10,456 nt of DNA from Clostridia bacterium (GCA_029063275.1 JAIDOO010000176.1:1-10456), one strand, 5' to 3'. Shown: positions 1 to 7,043, counted from the stretch's first letter. The notes: generated by a model not told the origin, from the letters alone. Made by a program: numbers and translations.

Positions 1-47
1 CGCCTATGGACGGTGAAAAACCCATTCAGGACGCGGACGATCTGTAA
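1..47 (+). CDS. 3' end of an unidentified gene (partial)
   Basis: An open frame entering from the left edge reads PMDGEKPIQDADDL and stops at TAA 45-47. The acidic, polar tail looks like an ordinary C-terminus but is too short to assign to a family. Two hairpins (53-76 and 85-112) follow, as expected where this gene converges with the minus-strand operon ending at 120. The frame is inferred only from the stop codon and the context; the tail could also be chance. Confidence 0.4.
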   Translation, partial: PMDGEKPIQDADDL

Positions 48-52
48 CAAAA

Positions 53-76
53 TTCACGGACTTTAAATTCCGTGAA
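53..76. terminator. Hairpin between convergent genes, possible secondary terminator
   Basis: An 8-bp perfect inverted repeat (TTCACGGA at 53-60, TCCGTGAA at 69-76) surrounds an 8-base loop. On the minus strand it is followed by TTTTG, on the plus strand only by A-rich sequence. It lies just after the plus-strand stop at 47 and just beyond the stronger hairpin at 85-112, so it may act as a back-up terminator for the minus-strand operon. The short U tract keeps this tentative. Confidence 0.4.
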
Positions 77-78
77 AT

Positions 79-114
79 AAAAAGGGCGCGGGACGAATTT
101 TCGTCCCGCGCCTT
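79..114 (-). terminator. Rho-independent terminator of the plsX-to-acetyltransferase operon
   Basis: A 12-bp perfect GC-rich stem (85-96 paired with 101-112) closes a 4-base loop. Read on the minus strand, the stem is followed by CTTTTTATTT, a good U-rich release tract. It begins 8 bases after the acetyltransferase stop codon. Plus-strand reading gives only TTATAAAT after the stem, so termination of the convergent gene here would be weaker. Confidence 0.85.
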
Positions 115-119
115 ATAAA

Positions 120-671
120 TTAATCCAGTTTTTTGATTATTTTGGCGGGGTTGCCCGCTATAACCACGTTTGAGGGAAAAGATTTGGTTACCACCGCTCC
201 GCTTCCCACAACCACGTTATCGCCGAGGGTAACTCCGGGGTTTATCACCGCCTGACCGCCTATCCAGCAGTCGTTACCGATTTTTACGGGTTTGCCAAGT
301 TCCAATCCGCTTGTGCGCGTTTTTCTGTCAAGCGGGTGGCAGGCAGTATAAATACCCGCCTGCGGCGCAATAAGACAGTTGTCGCCTATGCTTACTTTGC
401 AAACGTCTAAAATACATACGCCGTAGTTGCAGTAAAAATTTTCGCCCACCTCGATGTTTTTGCCGTAGTCGCAACAAAAGCCCTGTGAAAGGTAAACGTT
501 GTTCCCCGTTTTACCGAGCAGATTTTTTGCAATACCGCAACGCTCTTCGTCGGTCAGTCTGAAATCCATCAGCTTCGAGCAGAGTTCAACCGCGCGCGCG
601 TGCTCTTCTTTAAGTTGTTTATCGGACGCGTCATACAGCTCGCCCGCAAGCATTTTTTGCTTTTCGGTCAT
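120..671 (-). CDS. maa: Maltose/galactoside-type O-acetyltransferase (left-handed beta-helix)
   Basis: This 183-residue protein matches the length and layout of the Maa/LacA/NodL sugar O-acetyltransferases, cytoplasmic trimers that move acetyl from acetyl-CoA to a sugar hydroxyl. An N-terminal helical segment (about 1-60, with MLAGELYDASDKQL) corresponds to the Mac domain. Residues about 65-175 are hexapeptide repeats of left-handed beta-helix type (IEVGEN, VSIGDN, VKIGND, VTLGDN). His112 in YTACHPLD aligns with the catalytic histidine of the family, and the end VIAGNPAKIIKKL is typical. The start lies 1 base after the ftsY stop, with AGAGGG about 11 bases upstream inside ftsY, so it is probably translated by coupling. 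The true acceptor cannot be read from sequence; other sugars or small molecules are possible. An acetyltransferase is an unusual tail for an ftsY operon. Confidence 0.9.
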   Translation of the reverse strand: MTEKQKMLAGELYDASDKQLKEEHARAVELCSKLMDFRLTDEERCGIAKNLLGKTGNNVYLSQGFCCDYGKNIEVGENFYCNYGVCILDVCKVSIGDNCLIAPQAGIYTACHPLDRKTRTSGLELGKPVKIGNDCWIGGQAVINPGVTLGDNVVVGSGAVVTKSFPSNVVIAGNPAKIIKKLD

Positions 672-672
672 T

Positions 673-1569
673 TCAGAACAAGCCCTCTATAAATTCTTCG
701 GGGTTGAATTTTTCGATATCCTCAAGCTTTTCGCCCGTGCCTACAAACGCCACGGGGATTTCAAGCTCGCCGCAGAGCGAAATAACGAAACCGCCCTTTG
801 CCGAGCTGTCCAGCTTGGTTAAAACTATTCCGTCAAGCTCCACCGCCTCGTCAAAGACCTGAGCCTGATTTACCGCGTTTCCGCCTGTGGTCGCGTCCAG
901 AATAAGCAGTTTATAAAAATTGGACTGCGGGCACTCGCGCTCTACGACGCGGGACATCTTTTTGAGCTCTTCCATAAGATTTGCTTTTACGTGCAATCTG
1001 CCCGCCGTGTCTATAATTACTACGTCGGTGCCCTTTGCCTTTGCCGAAGTCAACGCGTCGAAAACAACAGCCGAGGGGTCGCTTCCCTCTTCGTGCTTGA
1101 CGATACGCACCTTTGCGCGGTCCGCCCAGACTGTAAGCTGGTCGGCTGCCGCCGCGCGGAAGGTATCAGCCGCGGCAACGGTAACGCTCTTTTTTTGGCT
1201 TAAAAAGTAATTGGCGAGCTTGCCCACCGTGGTCGTCTTGCCGACGCCGTTTACTCCGACAAGCATTATGACGGCAGGATACTTGATATCGAGCTCTTCC
1301 GCCTGGGTAAGCTTTTCTTCCAGAACGTCCTTTAAAAGGTCGGTTACGAACTCCCTGTCTTTAAGCTTTTCCTTTTTCGCTTCGAGGCGGATTTCCTCCA
1401 CTACGTCCTCCGCAGTGGTTACCGAAATGTCCGCCGAAATCAAAATTTCTTCAAGCTCTTCGTAAAAATCGTCGCCCAGCTTATTTTTGGAAAAAAGGTT
1501 GGAAAGCGCGTTGGCAAGTCCTTCCCTTGTCTTTTTAAGCGCGTTTTTAAGCTTTGAAAAAAATCCCAT
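673..1569 (-). CDS. ftsY: Signal recognition particle receptor FtsY (SRP GTPase)
   Basis: FtsY docks Ffh-bound ribosomes at the membrane; paired GTP hydrolysis by the two GTPases hands the nascent chain to SecYEG. The protein has 298 residues and lacks the long acidic A domain of E. coli FtsY. It begins with a short basic amphipathic segment (MGFFSKLKNALKKTREG) likely to bind membrane. A helical N domain (about 25-90) precedes the G domain, which has a P-loop at 105-114 (GVNGVGKTTT), ADTFRAAA near 134-141, DTAGR at 187-191, DATTG at 225-229 and TKLD at 251-254. The usual Gln after DATTG is Gly230 here. The start is supported by AAGGTG four bases upstream of ATG, in the 17-base gap after smc. 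Co-transcription with smc and rnc is a common Bacillota arrangement. Confidence 0.97.
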   Translation of the reverse strand: MGFFSKLKNALKKTREGLANALSNLFSKNKLGDDFYEELEEILISADISVTTAEDVVEEIRLEAKKEKLKDREFVTDLLKDVLEEKLTQAEELDIKYPAVIMLVGVNGVGKTTTVGKLANYFLSQKKSVTVAAADTFRAAAADQLTVWADRAKVRIVKHEEGSDPSAVVFDALTSAKAKGTDVVIIDTAGRLHVKANLMEELKKMSRVVERECPQSNFYKLLILDATTGGNAVNQAQVFDEAVELDGIVLTKLDSSAKGGFVISLCGELEIPVAFVGTGEKLEDIEKFNPEEFIEGLF

Positions 1570-1586
1570 AAAACACCTTTTTAAAA

Positions 1587-4500
1587 TTACATAATTGTGT
1601 CGCCGCCCAGCCTCGATTCAACCTCCGAAAGCTTGACGGAAACTATTTTTGAAACGCCCTTCTCTTCCATAGTAACGCCGAACAGAATATCCGCGTTTTC
1701 CATCGTCGGCTTTCTGTGGGTGATAACTATGAACTGGGTCTGAGTTGCAAACTTCTTCAAATATTTTGCATATCTCGCTACGTTCGCCTCGTCCAGCGCC
1801 GCTTCGATTTCGTCCAGTACGCAGAAAGGCATGGGGCGCATACCGATAATCGCAAACAGAATTGCAATAGCCGTAAGCGCGCGCTCGCCGCCCGACAGCA
1901 GTGAAATTTTAGTAAGCTTTTTGCCGGGAGGACAAGCAACTATTTCGATACCCGCGTTCAAAGGGTCGTCGCAGTCAGTATAGTCGAGCTGTAACTCCGC
2001 CTTGCCGCCTCCGAAAAGCTCTTTAAAGGTCTTTTTGAAGTTTTCGTTAATGGTGTTGAAGCCCGCGTCGAAAATTTTAATCATCTCCGCGCGTATATCG
2101 TCGAGCGCGGCGGTCAGATCTTCTATCGCCTTTTCCAAGTCCTCTTTTTCGGCGGTCATTTTTTCGTAACGCTGTGAAAGTTCGTCATACTCTTCAACCG
2201 CGTTGTGGTTGACGGGTCCGAGCATTGTAATCTGTCTTTTTAAACTTGAAATCGTAGACGATGACGTTGAAACGTCGTAGTCGTCAACCTTGTATTTAAG
2301 ACAGCCCTCATAATCCTCGCCGTATTCTTCGGATATACGCTGTTGCAAATATTCGAGCTCGGAATCGATTTTTTGCAGTGCAAGCTCTATCTGCGACTGC
2401 TTTTTGGTCAAATCTTCCTTTTCCTTGTATACGCTCAGCCTGTCGCTGTCGTACTGCATCATCTTGCGGTTGAGCTCTTCCTTGCGCGCCTGATTTTCGG
2501 CAACCTGTCTGTTTAAATCCTCTACGACCTCCTGCTCTTCCTTTGAAAGAGCTTCCTGCTGTGCCTGCTTCGTAAAGGACTGCATTTCTTCTTCTATGCG
2601 GGGTATGCTCGCCTTGGTGCTCTCCAACCTTTCGGAAAGCTCTTCCCTTTCGGTGTTCAGTCTTTCTATATTTTCCGCGCCGGATTTAACCGCGCTTTCC
2701 AAAGACGCAATTTCTACGAGAATGGAATTCAGCTTGTCGGCTTTTTCGTTGCGCTCTGCGGTCAGCTTATCATACTGCGCGCTCATATCGTTGATTGCGG
2801 ACGAAGCCTTGTCAGACTGCTCGGACAAATCGCTCGCGCCCTTGGAAACGCCGCTGTACTCGCTGTCAAGGCTTGAAAGTCTGTCCTCCAAAGCCTGCAA
2901 CGACTGACCGTAAGCCGCATACTCGCTTTCTGCGGAGGTTACGCTCTGCATTAAAGAGGACTGCTTTTCGTTCAGGGCGGAAAGCTCTACCCTCGCGTTC
3001 TGCAAGCGGTTTACAAGCTCCTGCTGTTCGGCGTTTGCCTGCGACTGCAATCCCTCTAATTCCTTGCGCTTGATTTCCGCGCGGTTTAACGCGCTCTTCT
3101 TGCTCTCGATACCCTCTTCGATTTCCTTTATGCGCCTTTCGTTGGCAAGCAGGTTGCCCGCGATTTCGCGCTTAGAACCGCCCGTCATCGAACCCGACGT
3201 AGCTATAACGTCGCCGTCAAGCGTTACTATTTTAAACGCTCTGGGATAACGGCGCGCAATCTGGGTTGCGTTTGAAATGTTGTCTACAATTAAAGTATTG
3301 CCTAAAAGGTGGTGAATAACATTTTCGAATTTTTTGTTGAATTTAACTAAATTTATCGCAAAGCCTATCGCGCCCTTATCGTGCGCCGCAGACTTGATTT
3401 CGTTATTTTCAACCTTGGGTCTTAACGCCTCGATAGGCAGGAAAGTAACCTGACCCATACGGTTGCGCTTTAAGTATTCTATCAAAAATCTCGCGTCGTC
3501 GCGCGTTTTGGTAATGACGTTCTGCATTGCGCCGCCGAAAGCTGTTTCGATTGCAACCTCGTACTCGCCGTCGCAGCTGACCACGTCCGCGATAAGTCCC
3601 TCGATTTTTCCCGAAACCTCGCCGTCGGTTTTGGCGTTGTTCAAAAGCTTTCTGACCGAATAAATATATCCCTCGAACCTGTCGCGGAGCGCCTGATAGG
3701 TAGTAAGACTGTCGTTAAGGCTGACTATCTGCGCCTGTGTATCGTATACCTGACGGATAAGAAGCTGAATTTTTTCGTCGCACAAGCGTGTCTTTGCTTC
3801 GGCCTGTTCCAAAAGATTGTTTTCGTTGCCGAGAAGCTCTGATAAAGCTTTTCCGCGCTCTAAGCTTTCGTCGTACTCGCCGCGGAGCTTGTCGCGCCTT
3901 TCGCGGATTGCTTCCATACCGTCTTTGATTTCGCCGAGGCGCTCTTTCAAAAGCTTTTTCTGCGCCGAAAGCGAACCCATATTCTGGCGCATATCCGAAA
4001 GGTCCTTAAACGTATCCAAAACCTTTTTTCTGTGCTCGCCAGTCATATACTCGTAGTCGGCAATCTTTTTAGAAAGCTCGTCGATATCCGCACGGAAGCC
4101 CTCGGTCTGCGAACGCAGGGCGTCAAGCCTTTCGCCGTTTCTCTGTCCGTAAGCTTCGGCACGGCGGATTTCCTTATCGATATCGTCGATGCGCTTAGTC
4201 GAAACGAGAATATCGTTTTGCGCCGAGGCAAGCTTTTCCCTTACCGAGCTTGCCTTTTCGAAAAGAAGCTGGGATTTTCCGCTCTTCTTTTCTATGCCTA
4301 CTTCATAGCGGCGCAATCTTTCGTATAAGTCGTTTAGCTCGGCGTCAGCCGAAGCAAGCTCGTCGCGGCGGGTCTGATACTCGCTTAAAAGCTGTTCGGA
4401 AATTGCGGTTACTTCCTCTATTCTCTTGTTTATCTTTTCCGCTTTCGAATTGAGGCTGTCGCGCTCGCCCGCCGCACCGTCGTGGCGGACTATGTACAAA

Positions 4501-5186
4501 TTCATTTCGTGGTGCCTGAGCTGGGTGTAAAGCTCCCTGTATTTGAGCGCGTTTTCCGAAGCCTTTTTCAAAGGACCTATCTGTCTTTCGACTTCCTGCA
4601 TACGCTGGGCGAATACGAAAAGGTTATCCTTTGAAGCATTAAGCTTTCTTTCGGCGTCCGCCTTTCTGTCCTTGAAACCGACGATACCCGTCGCTTCCTC
4701 GAAAATGGAACGCCTGGCCGCGGTCTGGGCGTTCATAATCTGCTCTATTCTGCCCTGACCGATAATCGAGTAACCCTCTTTCGCCGCGCCCGCGCCGTGC
4801 AAAAGTCCGGTTAAAACCTTCATACGCGAGGGCTGTTTGTTCAAAAGGTATTCGCTGTCGCCGTCGCGGTATAAACGCCTTGTCATTTCGACCTCGTCGC
4901 AGTCGATATCGAACATACGTTGGGTGTTGTCGAAAGTCAGCGTAACTTCGCAAAAAGACATCTGCCTTCTTGCTTCCGTTCCTCCGAAAATTACGTCCAT
5001 CATCTGCGAACCGCGCATCATTTTAGCCGACTGTTCGCCGAGAACCCAGCGGATAGAGTCGGCAACGTTAGATTTGCCGCAACCGTTTGGTCCGACTATA
5101 CAGGTTACGCCCTCGCCGAGGGGGATTGTCGTTTTGTCCGCAAAGGACTTAAAGCCTACTAATTGTATCTGTTTGAATGTCGTCAT
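1587..5186 (-). CDS. smc: Chromosome segregation ATPase SMC
   Basis: SMC is a dimeric ATPase that, with ScpA and ScpB, loops and compacts DNA so that newly copied origins can separate. At 1,199 residues it has the usual full length. The N-terminal head carries Walker A at 32-40 (GPNGCGKSN) and the Q-loop WVLGEQSAK (47-55). Long coiled-coil arms rich in Glu, Lys, Leu and Arg flank a hinge at about 520-675 that ends in the glycine motif SGSMTGGSK. The C-terminal head has the ABC signature LLSGGER (1096-1102), Walker B PFCVLDEIEAALD (1120-1132) and the His switch THRKP (1156-1160). Its ATG overlaps the rnc stop codon (ATGA), and only a weak GACGG lies upstream, so it is probably translated by coupling. 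Walker A has Cys where Ser is usual in Bacillota, a conservative change. No scpA or scpB is in the window. Confidence 0.98.
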   Translation of the reverse strand: MTTFKQIQLVGFKSFADKTTIPLGEGVTCIVGPNGCGKSNVADSIRWVLGEQSAKMMRGSQMMDVIFGGTEARRQMSFCEVTLTFDNTQRMFDIDCDEVEMTRRLYRDGDSEYLLNKQPSRMKVLTGLLHGAGAAKEGYSIIGQGRIEQIMNAQTAARRSIFEEATGIVGFKDRKADAERKLNASKDNLFVFAQRMQEVERQIGPLKKASENALKYRELYTQLRHHEMNLYIVRHDGAAGERDSLNSKAEKINKRIEEVTAISEQLLSEYQTRRDELASADAELNDLYERLRRYEVGIEKKSGKSQLLFEKASSVREKLASAQNDILVSTKRIDDIDKEIRRAEAYGQRNGERLDALRSQTEGFRADIDELSKKIADYEYMTGEHRKKVLDTFKDLSDMRQNMGSLSAQKKLLKERLGEIKDGMEAIRERRDKLRGEYDESLERGKALSELLGNENNLLEQAEAKTRLCDEKIQLLIRQVYDTQAQIVSLNDSLTTYQALRDRFEGYIYSVRKLLNNAKTDGEVSGKIEGLIADVVSCDGEYEVAIETAFGGAMQNVITKTRDDARFLIEYLKRNRMGQVTFLPIEALRPKVENNEIKSAAHDKGAIGFAINLVKFNKKFENVIHHLLGNTLIVDNISNATQIARRYPRAFKIVTLDGDVIATSGSMTGGSKREIAGNLLANERRIKEIEEGIESKKSALNRAEIKRKELEGLQSQANAEQQELVNRLQNARVELSALNEKQSSLMQSVTSAESEYAAYGQSLQALEDRLSSLDSEYSGVSKGASDLSEQSDKASSAINDMSAQYDKLTAERNEKADKLNSILVEIASLESAVKSGAENIERLNTEREELSERLESTKASIPRIEEEMQSFTKQAQQEALSKEEQEVVEDLNRQVAENQARKEELNRKMMQYDSDRLSVYKEKEDLTKKQSQIELALQKIDSELEYLQQRISEEYGEDYEGCLKYKVDDYDVSTSSSTISSLKRQITMLGPVNHNAVEEYDELSQRYEKMTAEKEDLEKAIEDLTAALDDIRAEMIKIFDAGFNTINENFKKTFKELFGGGKAELQLDYTDCDDPLNAGIEIVACPPGKKLTKISLLSGGERALTAIAILFAIIGMRPMPFCVLDEIEAALDEANVARYAKYLKKFATQTQFIVITHRKPTMENADILFGVTMEEKGVSKIVSVKLSEVESRLGGDTIM

Positions 5187-5824
5187 AATTTACCGTCTTT
5201 TTTGTTAAGGTGTTCCAGCGCGGCGCGCGCCGCATTCTGTTCGGCGGCTTTTATACAGTCCGCCTCCGCCGTAAACTCTTTTCCGAAAAGTTTTAACGTT
5301 ACTTTGAATTTATGTTTTTGCGGAGTTCCTATATCCGTTTTTATATATTCGGGACACGGGTATCCGCCTGATTGCAGTTTTTCCTGTAATTTGCCTTTAA
5401 AATTTTCAAGCTCGGGCTTGTTTTCGTTAAAATCCAGTGTGGAAAGCACAAATTTTTTTGCCGCCTCCATTCCGCCGTCAAGATAAATTGCGGCAACCAT
5501 CGCTTCGTATGCCGACGGTATCGCCTTTTTGTTAGCCGTATCGCTTTGACTGCGGATTAACAGCTTATCGAGCCCCAGCTTTTGCGAAACCTTTGCAAGA
5601 GCCGCATCCGAAACCAAAACCTTTCTGCGGTCGGTCATTTCGCCCTCGCTTCCGCCGTCCGCAAAAATCAGCTCGGACACGATAAATTCCAAAATCGCGT
5701 CGCCGAAAAACTCAAGCTGTTGGTTGTTTTCGCACGATGCCGAAGGCAGGGTCAGCGCAAGGCGCAAAAGGTCCTTGTTTTTAAAGGTGTAGCCCACCGC
5801 CCTTTCCGCATCATTCACCGACAT
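5183..5824 (-). CDS. rnc: Ribonuclease III, with a substituted metal-ligand position
   Basis: RNase III is a dimeric Mg2+-dependent nuclease that cuts double-stranded RNA in rRNA precursors and in mRNA or antisense duplexes. The 213 residues contain an RNase III domain (about 1-135) with the signature QQLEFFGDAIL (35-45) and a double-stranded RNA-binding domain (about 140-207) ending AEQNAARAALEHL. By alignment to E. coli, ligands E41, D45 and E117 are kept as E38, D42 and E107, and E65 as E60. D114 is Ser104 (in PSAYEAM), E38 is Gln35, and the His of the usual ALTHxS motif is Leu26. The dsRBD also has IKAAE where KKxAE is common. The start is fixed by GGAG seven bases upstream of ATG; the first 14 bases overlap plsX, and the stop overlaps smc. 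The family is certain, full catalytic activity is not. Confidence 0.95.
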   Translation of the reverse strand: MSVNDAERAVGYTFKNKDLLRLALTLPSASCENNQQLEFFGDAILEFIVSELIFADGGSEGEMTDRRKVLVSDAALAKVSQKLGLDKLLIRSQSDTANKKAIPSAYEAMVAAIYLDGGMEAAKKFVLSTLDFNENKPELENFKGKLQEKLQSGGYPCPEYIKTDIGTPQKHKFKVTLKLFGKEFTAEADCIKAAEQNAARAALEHLNKKDGKL

Positions 5825-6851
5825 TTATTATCTCCGAAAGCCGGTCTAATCCGCAACCTTTCAAAAGCCGTTCTATCGCGGGAATAAGCGCGTTGCGGTG
5901 AACGGTTGCCGCGTTTTTGATTGAGTTAGCTATTGTTTCGGGCTTGGACGAGCCGTGGCTCTTTATTACGGGCTTTTTAAGACCGAGCAAAAGCGCGCCG
6001 CCCACCTTATCGAAATCGAGCTGTCCGCGCATACGCTTTATCGCCTTGCGCATAAACAGATAACCTATCTTTGACGACAGCGAAGAAGAAAATTCCTTTT
6101 TCATAACGCCGAGGATTAACTTTCCGCAACCCTCCATAGATTTTAACGCCACGTTTCCCGAAAAGCCGTCAGCAACAACCACGTCAAAATCGCCTAGCAT
6201 TATGTCGCGCCCCTCAGCATTGCCCGCAAAGTTTATGCCGTCCAATTTGGAGAAGCATTGAAAGGTCTGCTGTCTTAAAGGGTCGCCCTTGTGCTCTTCG
6301 GCGCCGTTGTTCAGAAGTCCGACTTTGGGATTTTTGATATTAAAGCCCGCCTTCGCGTAAGCCGAAGCCAAAACCGCGAACTGGCAAAGCATTTCTATCT
6401 TGCACTCCGCGTTTGCGCCGCAGTCGTTTAAAAGCGTAACCCCTCCGCGCGAATTGGGAATAGCCGCACACAGCGCGGGGCGCTTTACTCCGCGTATTCT
6501 GCCCAGAATGAGCTGTCCGCCGGCAATCATTGCGCCTGTAGAACCTGCCGTAACCAAAGCGCAGATATCCTCTTGCTTTTTCAGCATCCAAAATCCCTGA
6601 ATTAAGGAAGAACCCTTCTTTTTCACCGCTTCGGTGGGGATTTCGTTCATATCGATAACGTCGGGGCAGTCGACAATTTCAAAACGGGATTTGTCGTAGC
6701 TGTGCTTGTCCAGCTCAGCCTGAACTTCGTCCTTTCTGCCCGTAAGAATTATATAAAGCTCTTTATCCTGCCGTGAAGCAAGCACCGCGCCCGCGACAGT
6801 AGCCTGAGGCGCATTATCTCCGCCCATTGCGTCAACTAAAATTTTAATCAT
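5811..6851 (-). CDS. plsX: Phosphate acyltransferase PlsX
   Basis: PlsX converts acyl-ACP and phosphate to acyl-phosphate, the donor PlsY uses to acylate glycerol-3-phosphate in phospholipid synthesis. It is a peripheral membrane enzyme. The 346 residues show the family landmarks in order: ILVDAMGGDNAP at the N-terminus, ALVTAGSTGAMIAGG near 100, GVTLLNDCGAN near 140, KVGLLNNGAEEHKGDPL near 180, VVVADGFSGNVALKSMEG near 235 and GGALLLGLKKPVIKSHGSS near 290. The open frame extends 10 codons further upstream, but the start at 6851 is preferred: it has AGGAGA four bases upstream and matches the conserved MIKILVDAMGGD beginning. It is the first gene of the operon, directly behind a strong promoter (6880-6908). 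Unlike many Bacillota there is no acpP or fab gene between plsX and rnc; the two genes overlap by 14 bases. Confidence 0.97.
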   Translation of the reverse strand: MIKILVDAMGGDNAPQATVAGAVLASRQDKELYIILTGRKDEVQAELDKHSYDKSRFEIVDCPDVIDMNEIPTEAVKKKGSSLIQGFWMLKKQEDICALVTAGSTGAMIAGGQLILGRIRGVKRPALCAAIPNSRGGVTLLNDCGANAECKIEMLCQFAVLASAYAKAGFNIKNPKVGLLNNGAEEHKGDPLRQQTFQCFSKLDGINFAGNAEGRDIMLGDFDVVVADGFSGNVALKSMEGCGKLILGVMKKEFSSSLSSKIGYLFMRKAIKRMRGQLDFDKVGGALLLGLKKPVIKSHGSSKPETIANSIKNAATVHRNALIPAIERLLKGCGLDRLSEIINVGE

Positions 6852-6855
6852 TATT

Positions 6856-6861
6856 TCTCCT
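6856..6861 (-). promoter_or_regulatory. Ribosome binding site of plsX
   Basis: On the minus strand AGGAGA sits four bases before the ATG at 6851-6849. This decides the start: the longer frame beginning at 6881 overlaps the -10 box of the plsX promoter and so would not be on the mRNA. Confidence 0.85.
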
Positions 6862-6879
6862 GATAAAATACCGCTAAGC

Positions 6880-6908
6880 ATTATAACATATCCGTTTTAA
6901 AAAGACAA
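6880..6908 (-). promoter_or_regulatory. Sigma-A-type promoter of the plsX-rnc-smc-ftsY operon
   Basis: Read on the minus strand, TTGTCT (6908-6903) and a consensus TATAAT (6885-6880) are separated by 17 bases. The expected start is near 6873, giving a leader of about 22 bases that contains the plsX ribosome binding site. The -35 lies immediately beyond the U tract of the upstream small transcript, so the two units abut without overlapping. No FapR-like operator was recognised. Confidence 0.85.
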
Positions 6909-6957
6909 ATAAAAAAAGCAAGGAAGAACAAACCTTTCGGTTTGCCCTCCCCCGCTT
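6909..6957 (-). terminator. Long GNRA-capped intrinsic terminator upstream of plsX
   Basis: In minus-strand RNA, 6957-6939 pairs with 6934-6916 over 19 continuous base pairs, including several G-U pairs, around a GAAA tetraloop closed by C-G. The stem is followed by a U run (6915-6911). The G-U pairs become A-C mismatches if the plus strand is transcribed, so the structure is specific to minus-strand RNA. The only minus-strand gene upstream is more than 300 bases away and ends at another hairpin, so this terminator most likely serves the small transcript beginning near 6989. Confidence 0.85.
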
Positions 6958-6989
6958 GATATGCACTGCCTCTTGCTTGCACTGACAAC
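6910..6989 (-). ncRNA. Putative small RNA of about 80 nt with its own promoter and terminator
   Basis: A minus-strand promoter (-35 TTGACT, 18-base spacer, -10 TATAAT, 6996-7025) predicts a start near 6989. A strong intrinsic terminator predicts an end near 6910. The 5' third (about 6989-6958) carries short direct repeats: TGCACTG at 6962-6968 and 6978-6984 on the plus strand, and ATATGCA at 6959-6965 with a second copy at 6990-6996 just upstream of the start. The rest is one 19-bp hairpin capped by GAAA. The RNA matches no family I can name; the SRP, 6S, tmRNA and tRNA hallmarks are absent. It could instead be an attenuated leader of plsX, although plsX has its own promoter downstream. A 36-codon frame crosses the region but has no ribosome binding site. 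Existence is inferred from signals only. Confidence 0.55.
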
Positions 6990-6995
6990 ATATGC

Positions 6996-7025
6996 ATTAT
7001 ACTTCCCCGTTTTTGGGGAAGTCAA
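6996..7025 (-). promoter_or_regulatory. Sigma-A-type promoter of the small transcript
   Basis: Read on the minus strand, TTGACT (7025-7020) and a consensus TATAAT (7001-6996) are separated by 18 bases. The match is as good as the plsX promoter. It points away from the XRE gene, whose start codon is only 34 bases from the -35 box, so the two transcription units are divergent and share one short control region. Confidence 0.75.
7001..7022. promoter_or_regulatory. Inverted repeat filling the promoter spacer, probable operator
   Basis: The 8-base arms ACTTCCCC (7001-7008) and GGGGAAGT (7015-7022) are perfect inverted repeats around a 6-base T-rich centre. The palindrome spans the spacer and touches both the -10 and -35 boxes of the minus-strand promoter. 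A bound dimer there would block RNA polymerase. Its position between the XRE regulator gene and the small transcript suggests the regulator binds it, which is an inference. As RNA it could form a hairpin, but it lies upstream of both predicted transcription starts. Confidence 0.6.
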
Positions 7026-7043
7026 GTAATTTTTAATACTTCG

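Noticed and set aside
4837..5208. A 123-codon plus-strand open frame opposite the SMC N-terminus, and several shorter frames along smc.
   Set aside because: All are antisense to the SMC head and coiled coil, with no domain signatures; they are shadow frames.
6852..6881. N-terminal extension of PlsX by ten residues from an upstream ATG at 6881.
   Set aside because: The upstream ATG overlaps the -10 box, so it would not be transcribed, and the conserved family start MIKILVDAMGGD has its own AGGAGA site.
6972..6978. A 7-base segment (AAGCAAG in minus-strand RNA) that could pair with the 3' arm of the terminator at 6916-6922 as an antiterminator, suggesting a riboswitch.
   Set aside because: Seven pairs cannot compete well with a 19-bp hairpin and no conserved ligand-binding architecture is recognisable; chance pairing is more likely.
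6881..6991. A 36-codon minus-strand frame (starts MLSVQARGSAYQ, hydrophobic GLFFLAFFICLF near the end) over the small transcript, reminiscent of a type I toxin peptide.
   Set aside because: It has no ribosome binding site, starts at or upstream of the predicted transcription start, and reads through the terminator hairpin and U tract, which themselves create the Phe/Leu-rich stretch. A ribosome profiling signal would reopen it.
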